Part shown: positions 1 to 8,601 of the stretch, in pieces
Position numbering within the stretch: position 1 is the stretch's first letter
How the letters are laid out: each line of letters begins with the position of its first letter
From: DASUPK01 sp963695805
Lineage (GTDB): Bacteria > Actinomycetota > Thermoleophilia > Solirubrobacterales > 70-9
NCBI GenBank assembly: GCA_963695805.1
Contig: CAVOHV010000015.1
Coordinates: 248,001-312,000, forward strand
Reading direction: 5' to 3'
Length of the DNA stretch: 64,000 bases
Made by a program: the position numbers and the translations under genes
Notes under the pieces: model-generated
Database searches by the model: none
What the model saw: the letters and a program-made list of their open reading frames with translations, nothing else
What the model was told of the DNA's origin: nothing

Positions 1-53
1 AGGGCCGACCTCGAGGCGTCGGAGCCGTCGTAGCCGATCACGATCTCGCTCAT
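1..53 (-). CDS. Universal stress protein, N-terminal fragment (window edge)
   Basis: Only the first 17 codons lie in the window. They read MSEIVIGYDGSDASRSA, the first beta strand and nucleotide-binding start of the universal stress protein (UspA) family. The ATG at 53 is preceded by a strong GAGGAGG ribosome site, which sits in the 13-base gap after the permease stop codon, so the two genes are probably one transcript. UspA proteins are small cytoplasmic ATP/AMP-binding proteins; which subtype this is cannot be seen from the fragment. Confidence 0.75.
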   Translation of the reverse strand, partial: MSEIVIGYDGSDASRSA

Positions 54-66
54 CGTCGCCTCCTCC

Positions 67-1614
67 TCAGTCCGACATCACGGACGCTTCGCCCTTGACA
101 GTTCCCTCGAGCACGCCGGGGTCGGCCGTCTCCCACTTGCGCTTGAAGAACTTCGGATAGGCGAAGTTGGCGAACACCAATAAGACGACGCCGAGGAGCA
201 GCCCCCCTACCCCGATCGCGACCGGAGTTCCCACTCCCAGGAAGCCACCCGAGTAGTTGACGTCGGTGCTCGTGGTCTTGTAGTCGAGGAAGGCCTTGAC
301 GAAGATGAAGGTGAGCATCGCCCCGCCCAGGAAGGGCGCCACTCCGACCATGATGAAGTTCTTCAGGCTCTTGAAGAGCTCCTTGCGGTAGTAGACGACG
401 CAGGCGAAGCCGGTCAGGCCGTAGTAGAAGGCGATCCCGAATCCGATCCCGGTGATCGAGTCGCTGAGCACGTTCTGGCTGACGTTGATGATGACCAGCG
501 TCCAGATCAGCGACACGGCCCCCATCACGAGCGTCGAGACGTCGGGCGTCAGATACCGCGGATGGATCCGCCCGAAGATCTTGGGGATCGAGCCGAAGCG
601 GGCCATCGACAGCGTGGTCCTGGCGGTCGGCAGGATGGTCGTTTGCGTCGATGCCGAGGCCGAGGTGAGCACGGCGATGATTAGGATCTTGTCGAGCGGC
701 GAGCCCAGCACCGGTCCGCCGAGGGCGCTGAGGACGTCATCGCCGTGGTGCTTCAGGAACGTCGTGCCGGCGTAGGCCTGGGCCGCTGTGGCCACCACCA
801 CGTAGATTAAGACGAGCAGGATCGTGCTCATGACTGCGGCTCGCCCTGGCCCGTTGGCGCTGTCCCTGGATTCCTCATTGACGCAGACGCCGCTGTCCCA
901 GCCCCAATAGATGAACACTCCCAGGAGGACGCCGTCCACCAGCGCCGTTGTGCCGCCGTGGAGCGTGAACGGGTTGAACCAGTCCGCCTGGACATGGAAG
1001 CCGCCCGGGTCGCCGAAGTAGACCTTGGCCAGCGCGACCGCGGCGAACAGAGCGAGTGCCGCGATCTCGGCGGCGAGCAGGAAGTACTGGGTGCGAGCCG
1101 ACAGTTCGATGCCGACCCAGCAGATCCAGGTCATCACGATGATCCAGATCGCGGCGACGATGCTGACGTCGAGAAGGTTGGTTGCGGCCGCATCGAGGCC
1201 GAAGAGCAGGAACGTGTAGACACCGGCGATGTAGGCGAGCGCCGCCATCACGATGACATCGGTGACGACGATCGCCCAGCCCGTCAGCCAGCCGAGCCGC
1301 GGCCCCATCGCTCTCGTCACCCAGGTGAAGCTGGTGCCGCAGTCCGGGTCGGCCTTGTTCATGTAGTAGTAGGCGGCGGCGATCAGCAGCATCGGGATGA
1401 AGGCGACGATCATCACCGCGGGCGCGTGGAACCCCATCCCCCCGACCGCGACTACGAACCCGAGGGTCGCGGCGAGGCTGTACCCGGGCGCGGTCGACGC
1501 CACGCCGATGACGAGATTCGAGAGGTACCCAAGGGCGCCGGTCTTCAGGCCCTTCTCACCCGCCCCCGCCCCCTCCGGGTCGCTTGCCGGAATCGGGACC
1601 GCCGCGCTCTCCAA
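67..1614 (-). CDS. APC-superfamily amino acid/amine permease
   Basis: A polytopic membrane protein of about 515 residues with roughly twelve hydrophobic segments, ending in a short charged tail. It opens with the APC-type stretch GYLSNLVIGVASTAPGYSLA, and a Gly/Ser/Thr-rich first helix and the segment around WGWDSGVCVNEESRD match amino acid-polyamine-organocation transporters. I chose the TTG at 1614 because AAGGAG stands just upstream; the frame stays open for 38 more codons, but that extension is Arg/Pro-rich and looks non-coding. It is divergent from the aminotransferase operon, so it probably imports the substrate of that pathway. The substrate itself cannot be read from the sequence. Confidence 0.85.
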   Translation of the reverse strand: MESAAVPIPASDPEGAGAGEKGLKTGALGYLSNLVIGVASTAPGYSLAATLGFVVAVGGMGFHAPAVMIVAFIPMLLIAAAYYYMNKADPDCGTSFTWVTRAMGPRLGWLTGWAIVVTDVIVMAALAYIAGVYTFLLFGLDAAATNLLDVSIVAAIWIIVMTWICWVGIELSARTQYFLLAAEIAALALFAAVALAKVYFGDPGGFHVQADWFNPFTLHGGTTALVDGVLLGVFIYWGWDSGVCVNEESRDSANGPGRAAVMSTILLVLIYVVVATAAQAYAGTTFLKHHGDDVLSALGGPVLGSPLDKILIIAVLTSASASTQTTILPTARTTLSMARFGSIPKIFGRIHPRYLTPDVSTLVMGAVSLIWTLVIINVSQNVLSDSITGIGFGIAFYYGLTGFACVVYYRKELFKSLKNFIMVGVAPFLGGAMLTFIFVKAFLDYKTTSTDVNYSGGFLGVGTPVAIGVGGLLLGVVLLVFANFAYPKFFKRKWETADPGVLEGTVKGEASVMSD

Positions 1615-1807
1615 ATTCTCTCCTTCCCGCAAACCAGCCGTGACTCGTGTGGGGTCTCGCCTGGCCACGTCGGCCCGGATTGGCCGTCGCGGAGGCCCGA
1701 GCCTAAGAACCACGACGAATCGTCGCAAGGGGCGAAAGCCCTAAAAGTCGAGCCTCAGGTTGTACATGTTGTATAAGCACCAGCGGGCTGATTTCACACA
1801 ATTCCGC

Positions 1808-1836
1808 TTGTAGCCCCGAGGGCCTCGGGGTAGCTT
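1808..1836 (+). promoter_or_regulatory. Promoter of the aminotransferase operon with a palindrome as spacer
   Basis: A -35-like TTGTAG (1808-1813) and a -10-like TAGCTT (1831-1836) are separated by exactly 17 bases, and those 17 bases are a perfect palindrome, CCCCGAGG-G-CCTCGGGG (1814-1830). A dimeric regulator bound here would lie between the two promoter boxes. The gene starts at 1871 behind GGAGGAG. The PucR-family regulator encoded second in the operon is the obvious candidate, which is inference. Confidence 0.55.
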
Positions 1837-1870
1837 TGTACGGGGAGGCTAGAGAGACAGGAGGAGACGG

Positions 1871-3265
1871 ATGGCAGCACCGACCAGCGCCCCGGGCACG
1901 GCCCAGGCTGAGGAGACCGCACTCCAGGAGCAAGCGCGGCGACATCTGTGGATGCATTTCACGCGAATGGGTTCGTTCGGGCCCGACCACGAGGTTCCGA
2001 TCATCGTCCGCGGCGAGGGCTGTTACGTCTGGGATGACCACGGCAACCGCCATCTCGACGGCCTCTCGGCGCTCTTCTGCGTCAACTCCGGGCACGGACG
2101 GGGAGAGCTCGGCGACGCGATGGCCGCCCAGGTCCGCGAGCTCGACTTCATCACCATCTGGAGCTACGCGCACCCGAGGGCGATCGAGCTCGCGACCCGA
2201 ATCGCCTCGCTCGCTCCCGGCGACCTGAACCACGTCTTCTTCACCAACAGCGGCTCGGAGGCGGTCGAGTCCGCCTTCAAGCTGGCCCGTGCGTACCACC
2301 GCGCCAAGGGCGATGGCCAGAAGATCAAGCTGATCGCGCGGGATATCGCCTACCACGGCACCACCCTGGGCGCCCTCGCGGCCACCGGCATACCTGCGCT
2401 GCGAAGCGTCTTCGAGCCGCTCGTCCCCGGCGGCATCCACGTCCCCAATACCGACAGCTACCGCTGGCCGGCTGACCGAGACCCGCTCTGGGCGGCGGAC
2501 CAGATCGAGAAGGCCATCGAGTTCGAGGGGCCGGAGACCGTCGCCGCAGTGATCCTGGAGCCGCTGCAGAACGCCGGCGGCTGCATTCCGCCTCAGGACG
2601 GCTACTTCCAGCGGGTGCGGGAGATCTGCGACAAGCACGACGTGCTGCTGATCTCCGACGAGGTGATCTGCGCCTGGGGCCGCCTCGGCCATTGGTTCGG
2701 CTGCCAGCGCTACGGGTTCCAGCCCGACATCATGACCGTCGCCAAGGCCCTCACCTCGGCCTACGTGCCGATGGGCGGGATGATCGCCTCGGACAAGGTC
2801 TACGAGCCCTTCGCCCACGACACGGCGATGTTCGCCCACGGATCGACCTTCGCCGGGCACCCGGTCGCGGCGGCCGTGGCCCTGGCGAACCTCGACATCT
2901 TCGAGCGCGAGGACCTCTGCGGGCACGTCCGTGCCAAGGAGGGAGAGTTCCGGGCGGCCCTCGAGTCGCTCTACGACATCCCGATCGTCGGCGACGTGCG
3001 CGGCGACGGCTACTTCTACGCGATCGAACTGGTCAAGGACCAGGAGACGAAAGAGTCTTTCAACCATGAGGAGTCCGAGACCCTGCTGCGGGGGTTCCTC
3101 TCCGGCGAGCTCTACAGGCGCGGCCTAATCTGCCGGGTGGACGACCGCGGTGACCCAGTCGTCCAGTTCTCGCCACCGCTGATCGCCGATACGGAGCAGT
3201 TCGAGGAGATCGTGGACGTCATTCGTCCCACCCTCGAGGAAGCATCGCGACGCATAGGACACTGA
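1871..3265 (+). CDS. Class III PLP-dependent aminotransferase (omega-amine:pyruvate type)
   Basis: A 464-residue protein with the full class III fold: the PLP-phosphate motif NSGSEAVESA near residue 125, YHGTT near 160, the cofactor-pyridine Asp in LLISDEVICAW near residue 263 and the Schiff-base Lys in MTVAKALTSAY near 291. Such enzymes move the terminal amino group of putrescine, cadaverine, beta-alanine or similar amines to pyruvate or 2-oxoglutarate. The ATG follows GGAGGAGACGG. The neighbouring alanine dehydrogenase and aldehyde dehydrogenase suggest a diamine donor with pyruvate as acceptor. The stop overlaps the next start by one base (TGATG), so translation is coupled. Substrate specificity is inferred from context. 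Confidence 0.88.
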   Translation: MAAPTSAPGTAQAEETALQEQARRHLWMHFTRMGSFGPDHEVPIIVRGEGCYVWDDHGNRHLDGLSALFCVNSGHGRGELGDAMAAQVRELDFITIWSYAHPRAIELATRIASLAPGDLNHVFFTNSGSEAVESAFKLARAYHRAKGDGQKIKLIARDIAYHGTTLGALAATGIPALRSVFEPLVPGGIHVPNTDSYRWPADRDPLWAADQIEKAIEFEGPETVAAVILEPLQNAGGCIPPQDGYFQRVREICDKHDVLLISDEVICAWGRLGHWFGCQRYGFQPDIMTVAKALTSAYVPMGGMIASDKVYEPFAHDTAMFAHGSTFAGHPVAAAVALANLDIFEREDLCGHVRAKEGEFRAALESLYDIPIVGDVRGDGYFYAIELVKDQETKESFNHEESETLLRGFLSGELYRRGLICRVDDRGDPVVQFSPPLIADTEQFEEIVDVIRPTLEEASRRIGH

Positions 3266-4815
3266 TGCTCACCATCGAGAGCCTCACCTCCGAGCTCGGC
3301 CTCAAGGTCTCGGCCGGGGAGCAGGCTGCGGGCGAGTGCGAGATCCGCTGGGTGCACATCACCGAGCTGCTCGACCCGACCCCCTGGCTTTCGGGCGGCG
3401 AGCTCCTGCTCAGCACCGGGATCCCGCTGGAGAACGCCGACAAGCAGCGAAAGTTCATTCGGCTCCTCGCCGACTCCGGCGTCGCCGGACTCGGTTTCGG
3501 CACCGGCTTCGATCACACCAAGATCCCGAAGTCACTGCTCAGCGAGGCCAACGAGTGCGGCTTCCCGGTGTTCGAGGTTCCCTACGAGACCCCGTTCATC
3601 GCGATCACCGAGGCGGCCTTCAGCCGACTGGTGAACGACCAGTACGACGTGCTCTCCCGCGGCATAGCGGTGAACGAGCGGCTTGAGCGGCTCGTCCTCC
3701 AGGGCGGCGGCCTCGACGAGATCGCGCGAGAGATCGCTGCCGCCATCGGGGGCAGCTCGGTGGTGCTCGACTCGCGCAGCGAGGTCCTGGCGAGCGGCGG
3801 CCGCAAGCTCCCCGAGTATCTGCTCGACGCGATCCGCGAGGAGGTGCAGCCGCGCGGCACGGCCGCGGCGCCATTCGTGCCGAACCAGACCGATCTGCGA
3901 GGTAGGGCGCTCGCACATCCGGTCTCGCCGCGCGCGGGATCCGCCGAGGCCTGGCTGGTCGTGGTGCGGCGCTCGGGCGAGCTGGGCGACTTCGAGCGGC
4001 TCTGCGTCCAGCAGGCCGCGATCGTGGTCGCCCTCGAGTTGATGCGGGAGCGTGTCGCGCGGGAGACCGAGCGCCGGCTTTCCGGTGAGGTGCTCGCGGC
4101 GACCCTCTCCGGCCGTCTCGCCGCGGACGACGTCCGGGACCGCCTCGCCCCCTTCGGGATCGGCGAGCGCGCCCTCGTCCTCGCCTTCGAGCTCGGCGAT
4201 GCCTCGGCCGCCGAGCCGACGCTCGCCGAGTTCCTCTCCAGCCAGAATCGCTCCGCCGTGGTGGCGCCCCACCCGGCCGGGCGCCGCGAGCTGCTCTGCG
4301 CGGTCGTCGACGGCGGCAAGGGGGACCCTCTCGACCTCGCCACCCAGGCCCGCTCGACGCTGGAGTCGGCACACGGGCCAACCCGTGCTTCCACCAGCCG
4401 CTCGCTGCCGACGGAGCGGGTCCGCCATTCCTTTCACGAGGCGCGCTGCGCGCTGGAGGCGACCGCGTTCTCCAATGGAGCGGCCCCCGAGGTCGCATCC
4501 CATCGCGACCTGGGGGCATTCACGCTGCTCCTCTCCGTGCAGGACACGGAGGCGCTGCGCCTGTACTGCGAGAGCGTCCTCGGGCCGATCGAGGACTCCG
4601 ACGAGCGCTACGCCGGGGAGCTCCTGCGCTCCCTGGAGGCCTACATCGATCGCAACGGGCACTGGGAGCGGGCCGCTGGCGACTGCTACTGCCACCGGCA
4701 CACCCTCCGCTACCGGATCAAGCGCATCGAGGAGCTCACCGGCCGGGACCTGAGCCGGGCCAACGACCGAGTCGAGCTCTGGCTCGCCCTTCGCGCCAAG
4801 GAGCTGATCGCTTGA
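3265..4815 (+). CDS. PucR-family transcriptional regulator
   Basis: A 516-residue regulator. Residues 1-125 form the PucR N-terminal domain (the stretch with GELLLSTGI and GVAGLGFGTGF is typical). A GGDEF-like middle region follows, and the C-terminal HTH_30 domain (about 455-515) carries HRHTLRYRIKRIEELTGRDL. PucR proteins usually activate nitrogen-compound catabolic genes in response to the substrate. This one lies inside the operon it probably controls, with one-base stop/start overlap upstream and a TTGA overlap downstream, so its level would rise with the enzymes. Confidence 0.9.
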   Translation: MLTIESLTSELGLKVSAGEQAAGECEIRWVHITELLDPTPWLSGGELLLSTGIPLENADKQRKFIRLLADSGVAGLGFGTGFDHTKIPKSLLSEANECGFPVFEVPYETPFIAITEAAFSRLVNDQYDVLSRGIAVNERLERLVLQGGGLDEIAREIAAAIGGSSVVLDSRSEVLASGGRKLPEYLLDAIREEVQPRGTAAAPFVPNQTDLRGRALAHPVSPRAGSAEAWLVVVRRSGELGDFERLCVQQAAIVVALELMRERVARETERRLSGEVLAATLSGRLAADDVRDRLAPFGIGERALVLAFELGDASAAEPTLAEFLSSQNRSAVVAPHPAGRRELLCAVVDGGKGDPLDLATQARSTLESAHGPTRASTSRSLPTERVRHSFHEARCALEATAFSNGAAPEVASHRDLGAFTLLLSVQDTEALRLYCESVLGPIEDSDERYAGELLRSLEAYIDRNGHWERAAGDCYCHRHTLRYRIKRIEELTGRDLSRANDRVELWLALRAKELIA

Positions 4816-5927
4816 GGGTGGCGGTCCTCGGAGCCGGTGGGACGATCGCCCCCGCGATCGTCCGCGACCTGGCGGACTCGGATGAGGTGAGCGCGATGCG
4901 GCTCCTGGATCTCGACCTGCGCCGGGCCGAGGGGGTGGCCATCGAGCACGGCGGCGGCAAGGCGCAGGCGCGCCAGGCCGACGCGACCTCCGATCTCGCC
5001 GAGCAGCTGGCGGGGGTGGACGTGCTGGTCAACTCGGCCGCCTACCGGATCAACCTGGCGGCGATGGGCGCCTGCCTGGACGCCGGCTGCCACTACATGG
5101 ACCTCGGCGGCCTCTACCACGTCACGGCCGAGCAGCTCGAGCTCTCCGGGAAGTTCGAGCAGCGTGGGCTGCTGGCACTGCTCGGGATCGGCTCGGCTCC
5201 GGGGAAGACCAACCTGCTCGCCGCCCGGGCCGTTCGCGAGCTTCCCGGCAGCCCGACGTCGATCTCGGTTCTCGCCGGGGGGCGGGACCTCGATCCCCCC
5301 GACGGCATCAGCTTCCCCTACGCGGTCAGAACACTGCTCGACGAGATCACGATGCCCCCGATGGCGGTGATCGATGGCAGGGCCCGCGAGCTGGAACCCC
5401 TGCAGCCCGGCCCGACCGTCGACTTCGGCGAGCCGATCGGCGAGGGCGAAACGATCTTCACCCTCCACTCGGAGGTCCTCACCTTCGGCGTCAGCTTCGG
5501 CGTGCCGAACGTGACCTTTGCGCTCTCGCTGTCACCCAAGGTGCTCGAGAGCCTGGAGAAGCTGCGGGGGGCGAGCGAGGAGCGGATTGCCGAAGTTGCT
5601 CGCTCCGCATCGCCCCCCTCAGCAAAGACCGTCTCCATCCACATCGTGGAGGTCACCGGCGATGACACCGTGGTGCGCGCCCGGAGCGTCACCCCACCGA
5701 ACGCGGCCTGGGGCCTCGGCGGCGGGATCGTCTCGACCGCGACGCCGGCAGCCGCTGCGGTCAGGCTGCTGGCCCGGGGCGCCATCGAGCGACGCGGCGC
5801 GCTGCCGGCCGAGAGCTGCATCGACCCCGAGCAGATGTTCGCTGAGCTCGAGGGACGCGGCGTGCGCTTCGACTTCACAAGCGGGCCCGCGGAGCGCGAG
5901 GCGCTCGCGAACAAGGTGGCGAGATGA
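4812..5927 (+). CDS. Saccharopine-dehydrogenase-like NAD(P)-binding oxidoreductase
   Basis: A 371-residue protein opening with a Rossmann fold (MRVAVLGAGGTIAPAIVRDL) and continuing with the saccharopine dehydrogenase/carboxynorspermidine dehydrogenase pattern (VDVLVNSAAY, GCHYMDLGGLYH, LGIGSAPGKTNLLAA). The TTG start overlaps the regulator's stop (TTGA), and the stop overlaps the next start (ATGA). The family makes or breaks secondary amines between an amino acid or polyamine and an oxo acid or semialdehyde. In this operon it could handle a polyamine or lysine-type substrate. Its exact reaction is unknown to me. Confidence 0.8.
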   Translation: MRVAVLGAGGTIAPAIVRDLADSDEVSAMRLLDLDLRRAEGVAIEHGGGKAQARQADATSDLAEQLAGVDVLVNSAAYRINLAAMGACLDAGCHYMDLGGLYHVTAEQLELSGKFEQRGLLALLGIGSAPGKTNLLAARAVRELPGSPTSISVLAGGRDLDPPDGISFPYAVRTLLDEITMPPMAVIDGRARELEPLQPGPTVDFGEPIGEGETIFTLHSEVLTFGVSFGVPNVTFALSLSPKVLESLEKLRGASEERIAEVARSASPPSAKTVSIHIVEVTGDDTVVRARSVTPPNAAWGLGGGIVSTATPAAAAVRLLARGAIERRGALPAESCIDPEQMFAELEGRGVRFDFTSGPAEREALANKVAR

Positions 5928-7054
5928 GAGTCGGCGTCCCTACTGAGATCAAGGACGACGAGTACCGAGTCGCCCTCACACCCGCCGGTGCGCGCGAGCT
6001 GCGGGAGCACGGCCACGAGGTGCTCCTCGAGGCCGGGGCCGGCGAGGGCAGCGCGATCGCCGACGACGCCTATGCGGCACAAGGAGCGCAGATCCTGCCC
6101 GACGCATCCGCGGTCTTCGAGCAGTCGGAGATGGTCCTCGGCGTGAAGGAGCCCCAGCCCAGCGAGGTCGAGATGCTGCGCCCGGATCACACCCTGTTCA
6201 CCTACCTGCACCTCGCACCGGCGCCCGAGCTGACCAGGGGGCTCCAGGCGAGCGGCGCGACCTGCGTCGCCTACGAGACCGTCGAAGATGCACAGGGCCG
6301 CCTGCCGTTGCTCGCCCCGATGAGCGAGGTGGCGGGCAAGATCTCGACGCAGGCGGGCGCCTTCTTCCTGGAGAAGCCGCTGGGCGGCCGCGGCATTCTG
6401 CTCGGCGGGGTCCCGGGCGTGGCGCCCGCGAACGTGATGGTGATCGGCGGCGGCGCTGTCGGCATGAACGCTGCCTTCATAGCGATCGGGATGGAGGCCG
6501 ACGTCTTCGTCTTCGACGTGAGCATCGACAAGCTCCGTGAGCTCGACGTCGCCTTCGGTGGCCGGGCCTCGACCGTGTACTCCTCGACCCTGGCGATCGA
6601 GGAGATGCTCCCCCGGGCCGATCTGGTGATCGGGGCCGTGCTGGTCCACGGCGCCAAGGCGCCGTACGTCGTGCGCCGCGAGCAGCTCAAGCTGATGAAG
6701 CGCAATGCTGTGCTGGTGGACGTCGCGATCGACCAGGGTGGCTGCTTCGAGACCTCCCACCCCACCACGCACCGCGATCCGGTCTTCGAGGTCGATGGGA
6801 TCACCCACTACTGCGTCGCGAACATGCCCGGCGCGGTGCCGATCACGTCGACCTACGCACTTACCAACGCCACGCTGCCGTATGTGCTGGCGCTGGCCGA
6901 TCACGGAGTGGCCGAGGCCGCGCGGCGGGATCCCGGGCTGAGACTCGGTATCAACGTCGCGGACGGCAGGGTCACGCACCCCGCCGTCGCCGAAGCCGTC
7001 GGCGTCGAGCACACGCCCGTCGAGGATGTGCTCGGCAGCAAACAGAAAGTCTGA
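5924..7054 (+). CDS. ald: Alanine dehydrogenase
   Basis: A 376-residue NAD-dependent L-alanine dehydrogenase interconverting alanine and pyruvate plus ammonia. It has the canonical start MRVGVPTEIKDDEYRVALTP, the substrate-binding Lys in VKEPQPSE near residue 75, the catalytic His in YLHLAPAPEL near 97, the nucleotide-binding MVIGGGAVGMNAA and the NMPGAVPITSTYAL segment. The usual Arg of NMPGAVPRTST is Ile here, a small departure. ATGA overlap with the previous gene indicates coupling. In this operon it most likely recycles alanine made by the aminotransferase back to pyruvate and releases ammonium. Confidence 0.93.
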   Translation: MRVGVPTEIKDDEYRVALTPAGARELREHGHEVLLEAGAGEGSAIADDAYAAQGAQILPDASAVFEQSEMVLGVKEPQPSEVEMLRPDHTLFTYLHLAPAPELTRGLQASGATCVAYETVEDAQGRLPLLAPMSEVAGKISTQAGAFFLEKPLGGRGILLGGVPGVAPANVMVIGGGAVGMNAAFIAIGMEADVFVFDVSIDKLRELDVAFGGRASTVYSSTLAIEEMLPRADLVIGAVLVHGAKAPYVVRREQLKLMKRNAVLVDVAIDQGGCFETSHPTTHRDPVFEVDGITHYCVANMPGAVPITSTYALTNATLPYVLALADHGVAEAARRDPGLRLGINVADGRVTHPAVAEAVGVEHTPVEDVLGSKQKV

Positions 7055-7067
7055 CCAAGGAGGAGCA

Positions 7068-8540
7068 ATGGAATCCGCCACCGCGGAGCAGCAGAAGAAG
7101 GACGCGACCGAGGTCCTCGACCTCAAGAACATGATCGGCGGCGAGTTCGTCGATCCGGCGGAGGGCAAGACCGAGGACGTGGTCAACCCCGCGACCGGCG
7201 AGGTGATCGCCCACTCACCCCTCTCCACCGAGGCGGACGTCGACCGGGCCGTGAAGGCGGCGCGCAAGGCGTTCGAAACCTGGCAGTACACGACGCCGTC
7301 GGAGCGGCAGCAGCTGCTGCTCAAGCTCGCCGACGCATTCCAGGAGCGGGCCGAGGAGATCACCGACTGGGAGACCAGGGACGCCGGCAAGCCGCGCCAG
7401 ACGACGTTCGACGAGGAGATCCCGCCGATGGTGGATCAGCTCCGCTTCTTCGCGGGCGCCGCGCGGACGATGGAAGGGCGCGCCGCCGGCGAGTACATGG
7501 AGGACCACACCTCCTACATCCGTCGCGAGCCGGCCGGCGTGGTGGGCCAGATCACACCCTGGAACTACCCGCTGATGATGGCCGTCTGGAAGATCGGCCC
7601 CGCGTTGGCCACCGGATGCACCCTCGTCCTGAAGCCGGCCGAGATCACCCCGGTGACGACCCTCAAGATCCTGGCCGAGTTGGCGGCTGAGATCTACCCG
7701 CCCGGTGTCATGAACTTCATCGGCGGCCATGGCGAGCCCGCGGGCGCGAGCCTGGTGACGCACCCCGAAGTCGACATGGTCTCGCTGACGGGCTCGCCGG
7801 CGACCGGCAAGTGGATCGCAGAGCACGCGGCGGACACCCTGAAGAAGGTCCACCTCGAGCTCGGCGGCAAGGCGCCGGTGATCGTCTTCGATGATGCCGA
7901 CATGGAGCTGGCGATGGAGACCATCGCCGGGACCGGCTACTTCAACGCCGGCCAGGACTGCACGGCGGGGACCCGGGTGCTGGCCTCGAAGGGCGTCTAC
8001 GACGACGTCGTCTCGAGCCTCGCGGAGCAGGCGAAGGACTACAAGACGGGCGACACGTTCGATCCCCACACGGTGCTGGGCCCGGTCATCTCCGAGCGCC
8101 AGCGCGACCGCGTCGAGAGCTTCCTCAAGGACACGAACGGCGCCGAGATCGTCACCGGAGGGAACCGCCCGGACCTGCCGGGCTACTTCCTCGAGGCGAC
8201 GGTCGTTGCGGGTCCGAACCAGGACGACCGGATGATCCAGGATGAGATCTTCGGCCCGGTGATCACGGTGCAGTCCGTCGAGGACGAGGCGAAGGCGATC
8301 GAGTGGGCGAACGGGGTGCGCTACGGGCTCGCGTCATCGGTCTGGACCAAGGACATCGGTCGCGCGATGCGCGTCTCAAAGGCACTGAAGTTCGGCTGCG
8401 TCTGGGTCAACGACCACATTCCGATCGTGGCCGAGATGCCGCACGGCGGCTACAAGCAGTCCGGTTACGGCAAGGACCTCTCGGTCTACGCGTGCGAGGA
8501 CTACACGAACATCAAGCACGTGATGCTGAACCACGCCTGA
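7068..8540 (+). CDS. Aldehyde dehydrogenase, aminobutyraldehyde-dehydrogenase-like
   Basis: A 490-residue NAD(P)-dependent aldehyde dehydrogenase. The general-base Glu lies in HLELGGKAPV (about residue 264), the catalytic Cys in AGQDCTAGTRV (about 298), and the oxyanion Asn in TPWNYPLMM. The C-terminal EMPHGGYKQSGYGKDLSVYA is the form seen in gamma-aminobutyraldehyde (PatD/Prr type) and betaine-aldehyde dehydrogenases. ATG 7068 is chosen because AAGGAGGAGCA precedes it; an earlier in-frame GTG inside ald has no support. As the last gene of the operon it would oxidise the amino-aldehyde left by the aminotransferase. Confidence 0.88.
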   Translation: MESATAEQQKKDATEVLDLKNMIGGEFVDPAEGKTEDVVNPATGEVIAHSPLSTEADVDRAVKAARKAFETWQYTTPSERQQLLLKLADAFQERAEEITDWETRDAGKPRQTTFDEEIPPMVDQLRFFAGAARTMEGRAAGEYMEDHTSYIRREPAGVVGQITPWNYPLMMAVWKIGPALATGCTLVLKPAEITPVTTLKILAELAAEIYPPGVMNFIGGHGEPAGASLVTHPEVDMVSLTGSPATGKWIAEHAADTLKKVHLELGGKAPVIVFDDADMELAMETIAGTGYFNAGQDCTAGTRVLASKGVYDDVVSSLAEQAKDYKTGDTFDPHTVLGPVISERQRDRVESFLKDTNGAEIVTGGNRPDLPGYFLEATVVAGPNQDDRMIQDEIFGPVITVQSVEDEAKAIEWANGVRYGLASSVWTKDIGRAMRVSKALKFGCVWVNDHIPIVAEMPHGGYKQSGYGKDLSVYACEDYTNIKHVMLNHA

Positions 8541-8552
8541 CTTCCGCCCCGT

Positions 8553-8591
8553 GGGGCGCTTTACGGTTGATATAGACCGCTAAAGCGCCCC
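8553..8591. terminator. Bidirectional terminator hairpin
   Basis: A perfect 11-bp inverted repeat, GGGGCGCTTTA at 8553-8563 and TAAAGCGCCCC at 8581-8591, extended by CGG/CCG, lies between two convergent genes (stops at 8540 and 8602). The position and strength fit a shared terminator for both strands; T-rich flanks are short, as is common in high-GC genomes. Confidence 0.7.
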
Positions 8592-8601
8592 GCGCGGTCG
8601 T

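Noticed and set aside
1617..1728. N-terminal extension of the amino acid permease to an ATG at 1728
   Set aside because: The extension is Arg/Pro-rich and lacks a ribosome site, while TTG 1614 has AAGGAG in place.
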